NCBI RefSeq assembly: GCF_024809975.1
Contig: NZ_JANUDY010000005.1
Span: forward strand, 248,001-312,000
DNA: 64,000 nt
Reading direction: 5' to 3'
Origin: Comamonas sp. BIGb0152
GTDB lineage: Bacteria > Pseudomonadota > Gammaproteobacteria > Burkholderiales > Burkholderiaceae_C
The first letter of the stretch is position 1; every line of letters begins with the position of its first letter. The notes under the pieces were generated by a model. The model was not told the origin of the DNA. It made no database searches and worked only from the letters and a program-made list of their open reading frames with translations. Of the stretch, positions 47,250 through 56,263 are shown piece by piece. The translations under genes and the position numbers were made by a program.

Positions 47250-47265
47250 TGGCACGCTCTGTGCA
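47250..47265 (+). promoter_or_regulatory. Sigma-54-type promoter of the porin-glnK-amtB operon
   Basis: TGGCACG-CTCT-GTGCA matches the -24/-12 consensus (TGGCACG-N4-TTGCA) apart from one base. The GG and GC elements are exactly ten bases apart. It lies about 50 bp ahead of the porin start, as expected for nitrogen-regulated transcription. Confidence 0.8.
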
Positions 47266-47315
47266 TTGTGCTTGCCACCAACGGATGGGCGAATTCATCA
47301 ACAAGGAGTGTGGCA

Positions 47316-48053
47316 ATGGCGATGAGCAACAGAGGCTGGATGGTGGTGGCAGGTGCAGCGTTCCTGGCGCTGCCGATGGTGGCAAGCGCGCAGCTGACCG
47401 CCAACGTGAGCGTGACCACGAACTACAAGTTCCGGGGTCAGGACCAGAAGTCCTCTAGTGCCCAATGGGTCAAGCCTGCACTCCAGGGAGGGGTCGACTA
47501 CGCCTTTGGCGACAGCGGCTTTTATGTGGGTAACTGGAACTCCACGGTCGACTGGCTCGACAACAACAAGCTGGAGATGGATTTCTACGGTGGCTACAAG
47601 TTCAAGGCCGCCGATGTGGACTGGGATGTGGGTCTGCTGACCTATGTCTACCCCGGCAACACCCTGGGCAACACCACCGAGCTGTATGGCTCGGGCACCT
47701 TGGGCCCGGTGACCGTGAAGTACTCGCACACCGTATCGAAGGATTACTTTGGCTGGGCCGGCAGCAAGTACGACAGCACGTACAAGGGCCGCAACACCGG
47801 TTACCTGAATGTGGCATTTGCACAAGAGGTGGCCCCCAAGACGACCTTGAAGCTGTCGGTGGGCTACACGCGCTTTTCCAGCGACATCAAGGACCTGGGC
47901 GTGCCCAACTATCTGGACTACAGCGTGGGCGGTGCCTATGACCTGGGCGATGGCTTCTCGCTGGGCGCTGCCTGGGTGGGCGCCAACAAGACCGGTGCCT
48001 TTGGCTTTGTGAACAAGGGTCGGGCGATTGTGTCGCTGACCAAGGCTTTTTGA
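47316..48053 (+). CDS. TorF-family putative outer-membrane porin
   Basis: 245 residues. The signal peptide (GWMVVAGAAFLALPMVASAQ) is followed by a beta-barrel with alternating aromatic strands. The start NVSVTTNYKFRGQDQKSS and the C-terminal GRAIVSLTKAF (ending in Phe, for BamA recognition) fit the TIGR02001 family, from memory. AAGGAGTG lies ahead of ATG 47316. First gene of a nitrogen-regulated operon with glnK and amtB, so it may assist entry of ammonium or another small nitrogen compound. Confidence 0.9.
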   Translation: MAMSNRGWMVVAGAAFLALPMVASAQLTANVSVTTNYKFRGQDQKSSSAQWVKPALQGGVDYAFGDSGFYVGNWNSTVDWLDNNKLEMDFYGGYKFKAADVDWDVGLLTYVYPGNTLGNTTELYGSGTLGPVTVKYSHTVSKDYFGWAGSKYDSTYKGRNTGYLNVAFAQEVAPKTTLKLSVGYTRFSSDIKDLGVPNYLDYSVGGAYDLGDGFSLGAAWVGANKTGAFGFVNKGRAIVSLTKAF

Positions 48054-48072
48054 CGCAGCGCCGCTGCAATAA

Positions 48073-48435
<363 letters not shown>

Positions 48436-48500
48436 CAAACAACGCTCCGCGCTGGCAAGGCGCGCGCAACAAGCCAATTTATCTTGAAGGTGTGAACAAC

Positions 48501-49808
48501 ATGAGACGACTACTTTCCTTGGCAGGGCTGGCGGCGGTGGCACTGGCCACTGCGGGCAACGCGGCTGCGGCCGATGCGGCAGCCCCCGTTCTGAACGCAG
48601 GCGATACCGCCTGGATCATGACCTCAACCATGCTGGTGATCCTGATGGTCATCCCGGGTCTGGCGCTGTTCTACGGCGGTCTGGTGCGCAGCAAGAACAT
48701 GCTGTCGGTGCTGGCCCAGGTGTTCACGATCTTCTCGATGATCACCGTGCTGTGGACCATCTATGGCTACTCGCTGACCTTCTCCGGCGAAGGCAACTTC
48801 TTCGGCGACTTCGGCAAGGTGTTCCTGATGGGTATCACGCCCGATACCTTGTCGGGTGCAATGGCCACCGTGCCGGAGTACGTGTTCGTGTCCTTCCAGG
48901 CCACGTTCGCCGCCATCACCGTGGCGCTGATCGTCGGTGCCTTTGCCGAGCGCATCAAGTTTGCGGCCGTGATGATCTTCGCCGTGCTGTGGTTCACCTT
49001 CAGCTACCTGCCGATTGCCCATATGGTCTGGGGCGGTGGTCTGCTGGGCAAGGATGGCGCGCTGGACTTTGCCGGTGGCACCGTGGTGCACATCAACGCC
49101 GGTGTCGCCGGTCTGGTGGGCTCCTATGTGCTGGGCAAGCGCCTGGGCTTTGGCCGCGAAGCGCTGGCTCCCCACAACCTGACCTTGACCATGGTGGGCG
49201 CATCGCTGCTGTGGGTGGGCTGGTTTGGCTTCAACGCCGGCTCGGCAGGTGCTGCCAACGGTATTGCCGGTCTGGCCTTCATCAACACCATCGTGGCCAC
49301 TGGCGCAGCTTGCGTGAGCTGGTTGGTTTGCGAGACCTTGCACAAGGGCAAGCCCTCGATGCTGGGTGCCGCTTCGGGTGCCGTCGGTGGCCTGGTGGTC
49401 ATCACCCCGGCAGCCGGTTTTGTGGGCCCCATGGGTGCCATCGTGATGGGTCTGCTCGCTGGCGCTCTGTGCCTGTGGGGTGTGTCCGGTCTCAAGCGCC
49501 TGCTCAAGGCCGATGACACCTGCGACGTCTTCGGTGTGCACGGCGTGGGCGGTATCCTGGGTGCCATCCTGACCGGCGTGTTCTGCGCCTCCAGCCTGGG
49601 TGGTGTCGAGCCAGAAGGCTACAACATGGCCCACCAAATCTGGGTGCAGACCAAGGGCGTGCTGATCACCATCGTGTGGTCGGGTGTGGTGGCCTGGATC
49701 TCGTACAAGGTGGCAGGTTTGCTCACCGGTGGTCTGCGTGTGACGGAAGAAGCCGAACGCGAAGGCCTGGACATCACCTCCCACGGCGAAGCGGCCTACG
49801 GACGTTGA
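48501..49808 (+). CDS. amtB: Ammonium transporter AmtB
   Basis: 435 residues. A cleaved signal sequence (MRRLLSLAGLAAVALATAGNAAAA) leads into an eleven-helix Amt channel. Key segments are visible: ALFYGGLVRSKNMLS, the phenylalanine gate region, AGVAGLVGSYVLGKR, and DDTCDVFGVHGVGGILGAI with one of the twin histidines. GAAGGTG precedes ATG 48501, which is preferred to the GTG at 48492. It ends the NtrC/sigma-54 operon. Confidence 0.95.
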   Translation: MRRLLSLAGLAAVALATAGNAAAADAAAPVLNAGDTAWIMTSTMLVILMVIPGLALFYGGLVRSKNMLSVLAQVFTIFSMITVLWTIYGYSLTFSGEGNFFGDFGKVFLMGITPDTLSGAMATVPEYVFVSFQATFAAITVALIVGAFAERIKFAAVMIFAVLWFTFSYLPIAHMVWGGGLLGKDGALDFAGGTVVHINAGVAGLVGSYVLGKRLGFGREALAPHNLTLTMVGASLLWVGWFGFNAGSAGAANGIAGLAFINTIVATGAACVSWLVCETLHKGKPSMLGAASGAVGGLVVITPAAGFVGPMGAIVMGLLAGALCLWGVSGLKRLLKADDTCDVFGVHGVGGILGAILTGVFCASSLGGVEPEGYNMAHQIWVQTKGVLITIVWSGVVAWISYKVAGLLTGGLRVTEEAEREGLDITSHGEAAYGR

Positions 49809-49830
49809 TTCTTGCGGATACTCCTTGGGG

Positions 49831-49866
49831 GGCCGGACGGGTGCACAACCCGGCCGGCCTTTTTTT
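49831..49866 (+). terminator. Rho-independent terminator of amtB
   Basis: The stem GGCCGG..GGGT/ACCC..CCGGCC is followed by seven T residues, 23 bp after the amtB stop. Confidence 0.9.
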
Positions 49867-49884
49867 ATGCCCTGCCCCGTTGGC

Positions 49885-52137
49885 TTATGCCGCTGCGGTA
49901 TCGCACTCGGGCCACAGTGCCAAGCCGCCCGCCAGGCTGAAGGCCTGCGGGTGGCCCAGGCGGCGCAGCGCACGGGCGGCCTGGGCGCTGCGGTTGCCGC
50001 TGCGGCAGTAAAACACCACGGGCGTATCGGCCGCCAGGGCCAGCCACTGGGGCAGCGCATTGAGCAGGCCCGACAGTGGCACGGCCTGGGCCAGGTCTCC
50101 GCCTTCCAGCCCGCGCGCCGTGCCCAGTTGCTGCTCATAGGGCTCGCGCACATCCACCAGCAAGGCGGCGCTGCCGGCCTGCTGCAGCGCCTGGGCGCGG
50201 GCCAGGGGCATCTCTACACAGCTGGGTGCGGCAGCGGCATCTACCCGCGCGCCGCAGGCCATGGTTTGGTAGGCGGTGGGGGCCATGTCTTGCTCCAGGC
50301 TGGCCTTGGCGGCGGCAAAGGCGGCGGCATCCAGCTGGCCCTGCAGCACACCGGCCAGCAGCGGCTGGGCGGCCGATTCCACCGCCAGGGTGCAGGCAAA
50401 GTGGTTGTCGTAGTCATGGCCGGGCAGCAGCAAGGTTTGCGGGCCCACGGTTGCTTCCAACAGGCGCAGGCTGCCCGCATAGGCCAGCGGCGCGCTCTGG
50501 GCAAAATCACTGCGGCCCAGCGCACCGGGCAGCACGGTATCGCCCACCAGGGCCAGCTGCAGCTGCGCGCCTGCATGCAGCAGGTAGGCGGTCGAATCGG
50601 CGGTGTGGCCGGGCAGCGCCAGGCGGCTCAAACGGTAGGCGCCCAGGTCCATCTGCGTGGCGCCTGCGGGCCAGCCCAGCGCATCCACCGCGCCAGCTGC
50701 TTGCAGCGCAGCGGGCACGGCGGCGCGCAGCTCGGCGGCCGATGAGGCGTGGTCGCCATGGCTGTGCGTATCGAGCACGGCAGCCAGCGTGAAACCCCGG
50801 CAGCGCACCCACTGCGCCAGGCGCTCGACCAGCTCAGGCAGCGGATCGACCACCACGCAGCGCTGGCTGGCGGCATCGGCCAGCAGGTAGCAGCAGGCGC
50901 CGTCGACGACAAAGCGGGTCAGCAACGGGGCGGTGCCATGGGCGGTGTCTTGCGGGGCTTCGACCAGGCAGTGCGTGCGCAGCGCAGCGCCGCAGGCGCG
51001 GATGCGGCTGCAGGCCTCGTCGATCATCGCGCTGGCATCGGCGGCGCCAAAGGACATGCGCACCGCTGCGGCCGTTTGCCAGGCCGGCAGGCCCATGGCT
51101 TCGAGCACATAGCTGGGCTGCGCCTTGCTGGCGCTGCAGGCCGAGCCGCCGCTGACGCGCAGGCCGGCGGCGTCAAACAGGTCGAGCAGCAGCTTGGATT
51201 CCAGGCCGGGCACCGCAAAGTTCAGGGTGGTGGGCAGGCACAGCGCAGCGGGCGCGTTGAACACCACGTTGCCAAAGGCATCGCACAGCGCCGATGCAAG
51301 CCGCTGGCGGTGGTCGGCCAAGGTGGCTGCACTGGCAAAGGTGGTGCCATCTTGCAGCGCGTGCAGCACGGCGCCCAGCGCGGCAATGCCGGCCATGTTC
51401 TCGGTGCCGGCGCGCAGTGCGCCTTCTTGCCCGCCGCCCGCCAGCAGCGGGGTAAACGGCGCGCCTTCGCGCACATAGAGCATGCCCACGCCTTTGGGGG
51501 CATACAGCTTGTGGCCGGAAAACGGCGCGTAGTCGATGCCGCGTTCAACGGCGTTGAGCGCCAGCTTGCCCAGCGCCTGCACGCTATCCACCAGCCACAG
51601 TGCGGGGCTGCCGCGCAGCGCAGCGGCAATGCCGTCGAGGTCGCTGATCACTCCCGTCTCGTTGTTGGCGGCCATCGTGCAGACCAGGCCGGCCGATGGC
51701 GCCTGCGTGCGCAGCCAGGCCAGGTCATGGCGGCCATCGTTGCCGACGGGGATGGCGGCGATCGGCAGGTGCAGGCCGAGCACCGCGTTCCAGTGCTTGA
51801 GGGCTTCGGGCACGGCCTTGTGTTCGGTAGCACCGTAGAGCAGCTGCAGCGCGCTGCGGTCACCCGCATCCCGGCGCTGGCGCAGGGCGTTGAGCGCTGA
51901 CAGCACGGCGGTCTGGATACCTTCGGTCGCGCCGCTGGTGAACAGCAGCTGGCCACTGGGCACGCCCAGCACCTGGCGGGCGGCGGCGCGCGCCTCGTCC
52001 AGCAGCGCGCGGGCCTGGAGGCCGCTGCCATGGATGCTGCTGGGGTTGCCATAGGCATCGGCCATCACCGCCAGGGCGGCGGCGCGGGCTTGGGGGAGAA
52101 CGGGGGTGGTGGCGTTGGCGTCGAGGTAGATTTCCAT
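49885..52137 (-). CDS. Cysteine desulfurase - persulfide dioxygenase-like MBL - rhodanese fusion
   Basis: 750 residues with three enzyme domains. About 1-380 is an IscS/NifS-type PLP cysteine desulfurase (PLP Lys in SGHKLYAPKG near 209, sulfur-carrying Cys in SGGSACSASK near 333). About 395-640 is a metallo-beta-lactamase fold with ETHE1/persulfide dioxygenase features: DTHSHGDHAS near 459, PGHTADS, GDTVLPGALGRSDF and LLPGHDYDNH. About 655-745 is a rhodanese with active Cys in FYCRSGNRSAQ near 710. The chain would take sulfur from cysteine, oxidise the persulfide to sulfite and transfer sulfane sulfur. ATG 52137 is chosen; the upstream frame is antisense to the regulator. Confidence 0.9.
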   Translation of the reverse strand: MEIYLDANATTPVLPQARAAALAVMADAYGNPSSIHGSGLQARALLDEARAAARQVLGVPSGQLLFTSGATEGIQTAVLSALNALRQRRDAGDRSALQLLYGATEHKAVPEALKHWNAVLGLHLPIAAIPVGNDGRHDLAWLRTQAPSAGLVCTMAANNETGVISDLDGIAAALRGSPALWLVDSVQALGKLALNAVERGIDYAPFSGHKLYAPKGVGMLYVREGAPFTPLLAGGGQEGALRAGTENMAGIAALGAVLHALQDGTTFASAATLADHRQRLASALCDAFGNVVFNAPAALCLPTTLNFAVPGLESKLLLDLFDAAGLRVSGGSACSASKAQPSYVLEAMGLPAWQTAAAVRMSFGAADASAMIDEACSRIRACGAALRTHCLVEAPQDTAHGTAPLLTRFVVDGACCYLLADAASQRCVVVDPLPELVERLAQWVRCRGFTLAAVLDTHSHGDHASSAAELRAAVPAALQAAGAVDALGWPAGATQMDLGAYRLSRLALPGHTADSTAYLLHAGAQLQLALVGDTVLPGALGRSDFAQSAPLAYAGSLRLLEATVGPQTLLLPGHDYDNHFACTLAVESAAQPLLAGVLQGQLDAAAFAAAKASLEQDMAPTAYQTMACGARVDAAAAPSCVEMPLARAQALQQAGSAALLVDVREPYEQQLGTARGLEGGDLAQAVPLSGLLNALPQWLALAADTPVVFYCRSGNRSAQAARALRRLGHPQAFSLAGGLALWPECDTAAA

Positions 52138-52231
52138 AGCCCAATTGTCGAGCGCGGACGGGGGAATACAGCTGCAAACTTCGCCAGTTATCGGAGAATA
52201 TTGGAGTTCATTTCTAAAAATAGGTAAAAAA
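52138..52231. promoter_or_regulatory. Divergent promoter/operator region of the sulfur locus
   Basis: 94 bases separate the fusion enzyme from the DecR-like regulator. The AT-rich part 52190-52230 (with GAATATTGGAG at 52196) probably holds the regulator binding site and both promoters. No precise site can be defined by eye. Confidence 0.45.
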
Positions 52232-52699
52232 ATGAAATTGGATTCCATTGACCGCAAGCTGCTGGAGTTGCTGCAGGCCGATGCCGAAACCCAGGTCGCC
52301 GAGCTGGCGGCCCAGGTCGGCCTGTCCGCCACGCCCTGCTGGCGCCGCATCCAGCGGCTCAAGGAGGCCGGGGTCATCAAGCGCCAGGTGGCCTTGGTGG
52401 ACCGCGACAAGGTGAATGTGGGCGTGACCGTGTTTGTCGCCGTACGCACCAGCACGCACAGCCAGGAATGGTTTGAGCGCTTCCGCGCAGCCGTAGCGGC
52501 TATCGCCGAGGTGGTCGAGTTCTACCGCATGAGCGGCGAGGTGGATTACCTGCTACGGGTGGTAGTGCCTGATATCGCCGCCTATGACAAGGTGTACAAG
52601 CGCCTGATTGCCGATACCCAGTTGTTGGATGTGTCGTCCAGCTTTGCGATGGAGGAGCTGAAATTCACCACCGCCTTGCCGCTGTCCTATATTCCATAA
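52232..52699 (+). CDS. Lrp/AsnC-family regulator, DecR/CyuR-like
   Basis: 155 residues. The N-terminal helix-turn-helix (IDRKLLELLQADAETQVAEL, then SATPCWRRIQRLKEAG) is followed by a RAM effector domain. The line of SSEWF-like SQEWFERFR, FYRMSGEVDYLLRV, YDKVYKRL and DVSSSFAMEELKFTTALPL closely resembles the E. coli cysteine-detoxification regulator DecR/CyuR (YbaO), as I recall its sequence. AGGTAA precedes ATG 52232. It is divergent from the sulfur fusion enzyme, so it probably induces it when cysteine is high. Confidence 0.85.
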   Translation: MKLDSIDRKLLELLQADAETQVAELAAQVGLSATPCWRRIQRLKEAGVIKRQVALVDRDKVNVGVTVFVAVRTSTHSQEWFERFRAAVAAIAEVVEFYRMSGEVDYLLRVVVPDIAAYDKVYKRLIADTQLLDVSSSFAMEELKFTTALPLSYIP

Positions 52700-52774
52700 G
52701 CCCTGTGTGCTGCAAGCCAGGTGGCACAGATAATGCTTAGGGTTTTCCATGCAATCAATTTCTAAAGGAACGCC

Positions 52775-53731
52775 ATGATCTGGCATACCGTGGTCAGCCA
52801 GCCCTTTGCGTTGGGGGAGTCTCCTTTCTGGCAAGCCAGCGGTGGTGTTCTCTACGGCGTCGATGTGGCTGGCAAACAGCTGTGGCGCACGATGCCCGGA
52901 TCGGGCTATATGGACCGCTGGGACATGCCCGCCGAGCCCGGCTGCATTGCGCCGGCCCGCAGCGGCGGCGCGCTGGACGGCTGGATTGTGGTCTTGCGCG
53001 ACCGCATCTGCCGCGCCACCCACTGGGGCGGCACCTTGCACGACATCGCCCGCCTGCCGATCGACCCGGCCACCGAGCGTGGCAACGACGGCCGCTGCGA
53101 TGCCCAGGGCCGGTTTTGGGTCGGCACCATCCACGAGCCCGCCAGCGGCCCGCGCCAGCCGGTGGCAGCGCTGTACTGTATAGACGGGCTGAGCGGCACC
53201 ACGACGGTGCGCAAGGTGCAGGCGGGTGTCTCCAACGCCAATGGCCTGGCCTGGTCGCCCGACCGGCGCACCATGTACTGGGCCGATACCCCGAGCCACA
53301 CCATCAAGCGCTTTGCCTGCGATGTGAGCGGTTATCCGCAAGGCGAGGGCGAGGTGTTCATCCGCTTTGACAGCAAGCCCGAAGGCTGGACCCCCGGCGA
53401 GCCCGGCTATGGCGGCCGGCCCGATGGTGCGGCGGTCGATGTGGACGGCAACTACTGGTGCGCCATGTACGAAGGCGGCCGGGTGCTGCAGATCTCCCCC
53501 CAGGGCCGCATCCTGGCGATCCACTACACCCCGGCGCTGTGCCCCACCATGCCCTGCTTTGGCGGCAGCGATGGCCGCACCTTGTTCGTCACCTCAGCCC
53601 GCCACGGCCGCAGCCGCGACGAGCTGGCCCAGCTGCCGCTGTCGGGCTGCGTGTTTGCCATGCGCGTGGGGGTGGCGGGCTTGCCTACGCAGCCCTGGCG
53701 GGAAATCAGCCATGGGTTCCAGACGGCGTAA
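52775..53731 (+). CDS. SMP-30/gluconolactonase-family lactonase
   Basis: 318 residues, six-bladed propeller. LGESPFWQASGGVLYGVDV provides the metal-binding Glu near residue 17. NDGRCDAQGRFWVGT and NGLAWSPDRRTMYWADT carry the conserved Asn/Asp ligands; GGRPDGAAVDVDGNYW gives the catalytic Asp. Hydrolyses a sugar lactone or similar ester in the cytoplasm; the substrate is unknown. AAAGGAACG lies ahead of ATG 52775. Confidence 0.88.
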   Translation: MIWHTVVSQPFALGESPFWQASGGVLYGVDVAGKQLWRTMPGSGYMDRWDMPAEPGCIAPARSGGALDGWIVVLRDRICRATHWGGTLHDIARLPIDPATERGNDGRCDAQGRFWVGTIHEPASGPRQPVAALYCIDGLSGTTTVRKVQAGVSNANGLAWSPDRRTMYWADTPSHTIKRFACDVSGYPQGEGEVFIRFDSKPEGWTPGEPGYGGRPDGAAVDVDGNYWCAMYEGGRVLQISPQGRILAIHYTPALCPTMPCFGGSDGRTLFVTSARHGRSRDELAQLPLSGCVFAMRVGVAGLPTQPWREISHGFQTA

Positions 53732-53810
53732 GGCTTTCAAGCAACCCGCGACAGTCCCCCATCTAACTTGAGCGCCCAGCGCCGGCAGCAAGTGCCGCTA
53801 CCATGGGGCC

Positions 53811-54962
53811 ATGGACCAAGCTGTGGCTGCCTCTCTTTCCCCCACCGTGCTCGACTGGCAGGAGCGCGTTCGATCCGCCCATGCCCACAAAGCGCCGCTG
53901 CGCATTAGGGGCAGCGGCAGCAAGGATTTTTATGGTGCGCGCCTGGGCGGCGAGGTGTTTGACACCCGCAGCTACAGCGGCATCATCAGCTACGAGCCCA
54001 GTGAGCTGGTGGTGACCGTGCGGGCGGGCACGCCGCTGGCGGCGCTGGAAGCGAGCCTGGCCGAGTGCGGCCAATGCCTGGCTTTTGATCCGCCGCATTT
54101 TGGCCCGGGCGCTACCGTGGGCGGCATGGTCGCTGCCGGTTTGTCGGGCCCTTCGCGGGCGGCGGTGGGTGCGGTGCGCGATTACATCCTGGGGCTGGAG
54201 CTGATCAATGGCCGGGGCGAGTTGCTGCGCTTTGGCGGGCAGGTGATGAAGAATGTCGCGGGCTACGACGTCTCGCGGCTGATGGCTGGCGCCTGGGGCA
54301 CCCTGGGCCTGCTGACGGAGATCAGCCTCAAGGTACTGCCCTTGCAGCGCGCGCAAGCGACGCTTTATTACGAATGCACGGCCCAGCAGGCGCTGGACAG
54401 GCTCGCCGTCTGGCGCGCCAAGCCCTTGCCCATCAATGCCAGCCTGTGGCAGCAATCCGGTGAGGGTGACCAGGGCCATCTGCTGGTGCGGCTGCGCGGC
54501 GCGGTGGCTGCCGTGCAGTCGGCGCTCGATGGCATGGGCGGCACCATGCTGGACCATGGCCAGGCCGATGCCGCCTGGCTGGCCTGCCGCGAACAGCAAC
54601 TGCCCTGGTTCAGCGACATGGAGCCGGGCCACGCGCTGTGGCGACTGTCCTTGCCGGCCACTACGCCGGTGCTGCCCTGCACGGAGCAAGGCCTGCAGCC
54701 GCTGATGGAGTGGGGCGGCGCGCTGCGCTGGGTGCAAGCCCCCATGCAGCATGCCCATGCCTTGCAAACCTTGGCCGCCAGCGTGGGCGGCAGCGCCGTG
54801 TGTTTCAGGCCCGGCAGCCAGGTAGGGCTGCTGGCATCCGATGATTTTGGTTTTACGCCCGCCTCGCCCGCGCTGCGCCAGGTGCAGCAGCGGCTCAAGC
54901 AGGCGTTTGACCCCAACGGCATCTTCAACCCCGGCCGCCTGGGCGACTGGGCGCTGAACTAA
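53811..54962 (+). CDS. glcE: Glycolate oxidase FAD-binding subunit GlcE
   Basis: 383 residues. Shortened FAD-binding PCMH-type subunit: APLRIRGSGSKDFYG, LVVTVRAGTPLAALEASL and GGMVAAGLSGPSRAAVGAVRDYILG. The end GIFNPGRLGDW is typical of the family. Works with GlcD and GlcF to oxidise glycolate to glyoxylate at the membrane. glcF follows 23 bp on, but no glcD lies immediately upstream; the lactonase gene does. Confidence 0.9.
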   Translation: MDQAVAASLSPTVLDWQERVRSAHAHKAPLRIRGSGSKDFYGARLGGEVFDTRSYSGIISYEPSELVVTVRAGTPLAALEASLAECGQCLAFDPPHFGPGATVGGMVAAGLSGPSRAAVGAVRDYILGLELINGRGELLRFGGQVMKNVAGYDVSRLMAGAWGTLGLLTEISLKVLPLQRAQATLYYECTAQQALDRLAVWRAKPLPINASLWQQSGEGDQGHLLVRLRGAVAAVQSALDGMGGTMLDHGQADAAWLACREQQLPWFSDMEPGHALWRLSLPATTPVLPCTEQGLQPLMEWGGALRWVQAPMQHAHALQTLAASVGGSAVCFRPGSQVGLLASDDFGFTPASPALRQVQQRLKQAFDPNGIFNPGRLGDWALN

Positions 54963-54985
54963 GCTAATCGAGGCACCCCTGCACC

Positions 54986-56251
54986 ATGCAAACCCAATTA
55001 GCCCCCGAATTCAAAGACACCCCCGAAGGCCAGGAGGCCGAGGCCATCTTGCGCAAATGCGTGCACTGCGGCTTTTGCACCGCCACCTGCCCCACCTACC
55101 AGCTGCTGGGCGATGAGCTGGACGGCCCGCGCGGGCGCATCTACCTGATCAAGCAGGTGCTCGAAGGCCAGGCGCCCACGCGCAAGACCCAGACCCATCT
55201 GGACCGCTGCCTGACTTGCCGCAACTGCGAATCGACCTGCCCCAGCGGCGTGCAATACGGCAAGCTGCTGGATATTGGCCGCCATATCGTCGACCAGAAG
55301 GTGGAGCGCCCAGTGGCAGAGCGCCTGCAGCGCTGGGCGCTGCGCAAGGGCATGGTGTCCAAGGCTTTTGGCCCGGCGCTGGCGCTGGGGCGGCTGGCCC
55401 GCCCGGTGCTGCCTGCCGCCATCAAGGCCAAGCTGGCCCGCGCGCCGCGTGCCGGCAAATGGCCGACGCGCACCCATGATCGCAAGGTGCTGATGCTGGC
55501 TGGTTGCGTGCAGCCGGTCATGCTGCCCAACATCAATGCGGCCGCTGCCCGGGTGCTCGATGCCGTGGGCATCCAGACCTTGGTTGCGCCGGCCGCCGCC
55601 TGCTGCGGCGCGGTGCAGCAGCACCTGAGCGACCCGCAAGGCGCGCTGGCGCAGGCGCGGGCCAATATCGATGCCTGGTGGCCCCATGTGGAGAGCCAGC
55701 AGGTCGAGGCCATTGTGACCACGGCCTCGGGCTGCGGCGTGATGGTCAAGGACTACGGCCATCTGCTGCGCCATGACAGCGCCTATGCCGCGCGCGCCGC
55801 TGCCATTAGCGCATTGGCGCGCGATCTGTGCGAGCTGCTGCCTGACATGCTGCCCGAGTTGGAGCAGCGCCTGCAAGGCCAGCTGAACTTGCCTGAAGCC
55901 CCCTTGGCCTACCACCCACCCTGCACCTTGCAGCATGGCCAAAAGCTGCGCGGCGGGGTGGAGACCAGCCTGCGCCGCCTGGGCTTTGACATCCGCGTCT
56001 CGCGGGTGGAATCGCACCTGTGCTGCGGCTCGGCCGGCACCTATTCGCTGCTGCAGCCCGAGATTGCGCACCAGCTGCGCGACCGCAAGATTGGCACCTT
56101 GAACCAGGCCTGCAGCGATGCGCGGCCCGCCGCCATTCTGTCGGCCAATATCGGCTGCATCTCGCATTTGCAATCGGGCACCGATGTGCCGGTGCGCCAC
56201 TGGATTGAGGTGGTGGACGAGGCGCTGGCGCCGCAAAAGCCCCAGCGCTGA
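54986..56251 (+). CDS. glcF: Glycolate oxidase iron-sulfur subunit GlcF
   Basis: 421 residues. Two 4Fe-4S motifs, CVHCGFCTATCPTY (about 27) and CLTCRNCESTCPSG (about 77), precede two CCG domains (AACCGAVQQHL and HLCCGSAGTYSLL). Passes electrons from the FAD subunits to quinone. Normal length. Together with glcE it gives an incomplete glcDEF set here. Confidence 0.93.
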   Translation: MQTQLAPEFKDTPEGQEAEAILRKCVHCGFCTATCPTYQLLGDELDGPRGRIYLIKQVLEGQAPTRKTQTHLDRCLTCRNCESTCPSGVQYGKLLDIGRHIVDQKVERPVAERLQRWALRKGMVSKAFGPALALGRLARPVLPAAIKAKLARAPRAGKWPTRTHDRKVLMLAGCVQPVMLPNINAAAARVLDAVGIQTLVAPAAACCGAVQQHLSDPQGALAQARANIDAWWPHVESQQVEAIVTTASGCGVMVKDYGHLLRHDSAYAARAAAISALARDLCELLPDMLPELEQRLQGQLNLPEAPLAYHPPCTLQHGQKLRGGVETSLRRLGFDIRVSRVESHLCCGSAGTYSLLQPEIAHQLRDRKIGTLNQACSDARPAAILSANIGCISHLQSGTDVPVRHWIEVVDEALAPQKPQR

Positions 56252-56263
56252 CATTGACGCTGT

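Noticed and set aside
52138-52455. Upstream extension of the sulfur fusion frame, giving 856 residues
   Set aside because: It is antisense to the DecR-like regulator and lacks homology; the desulfurase begins normally at 52137.
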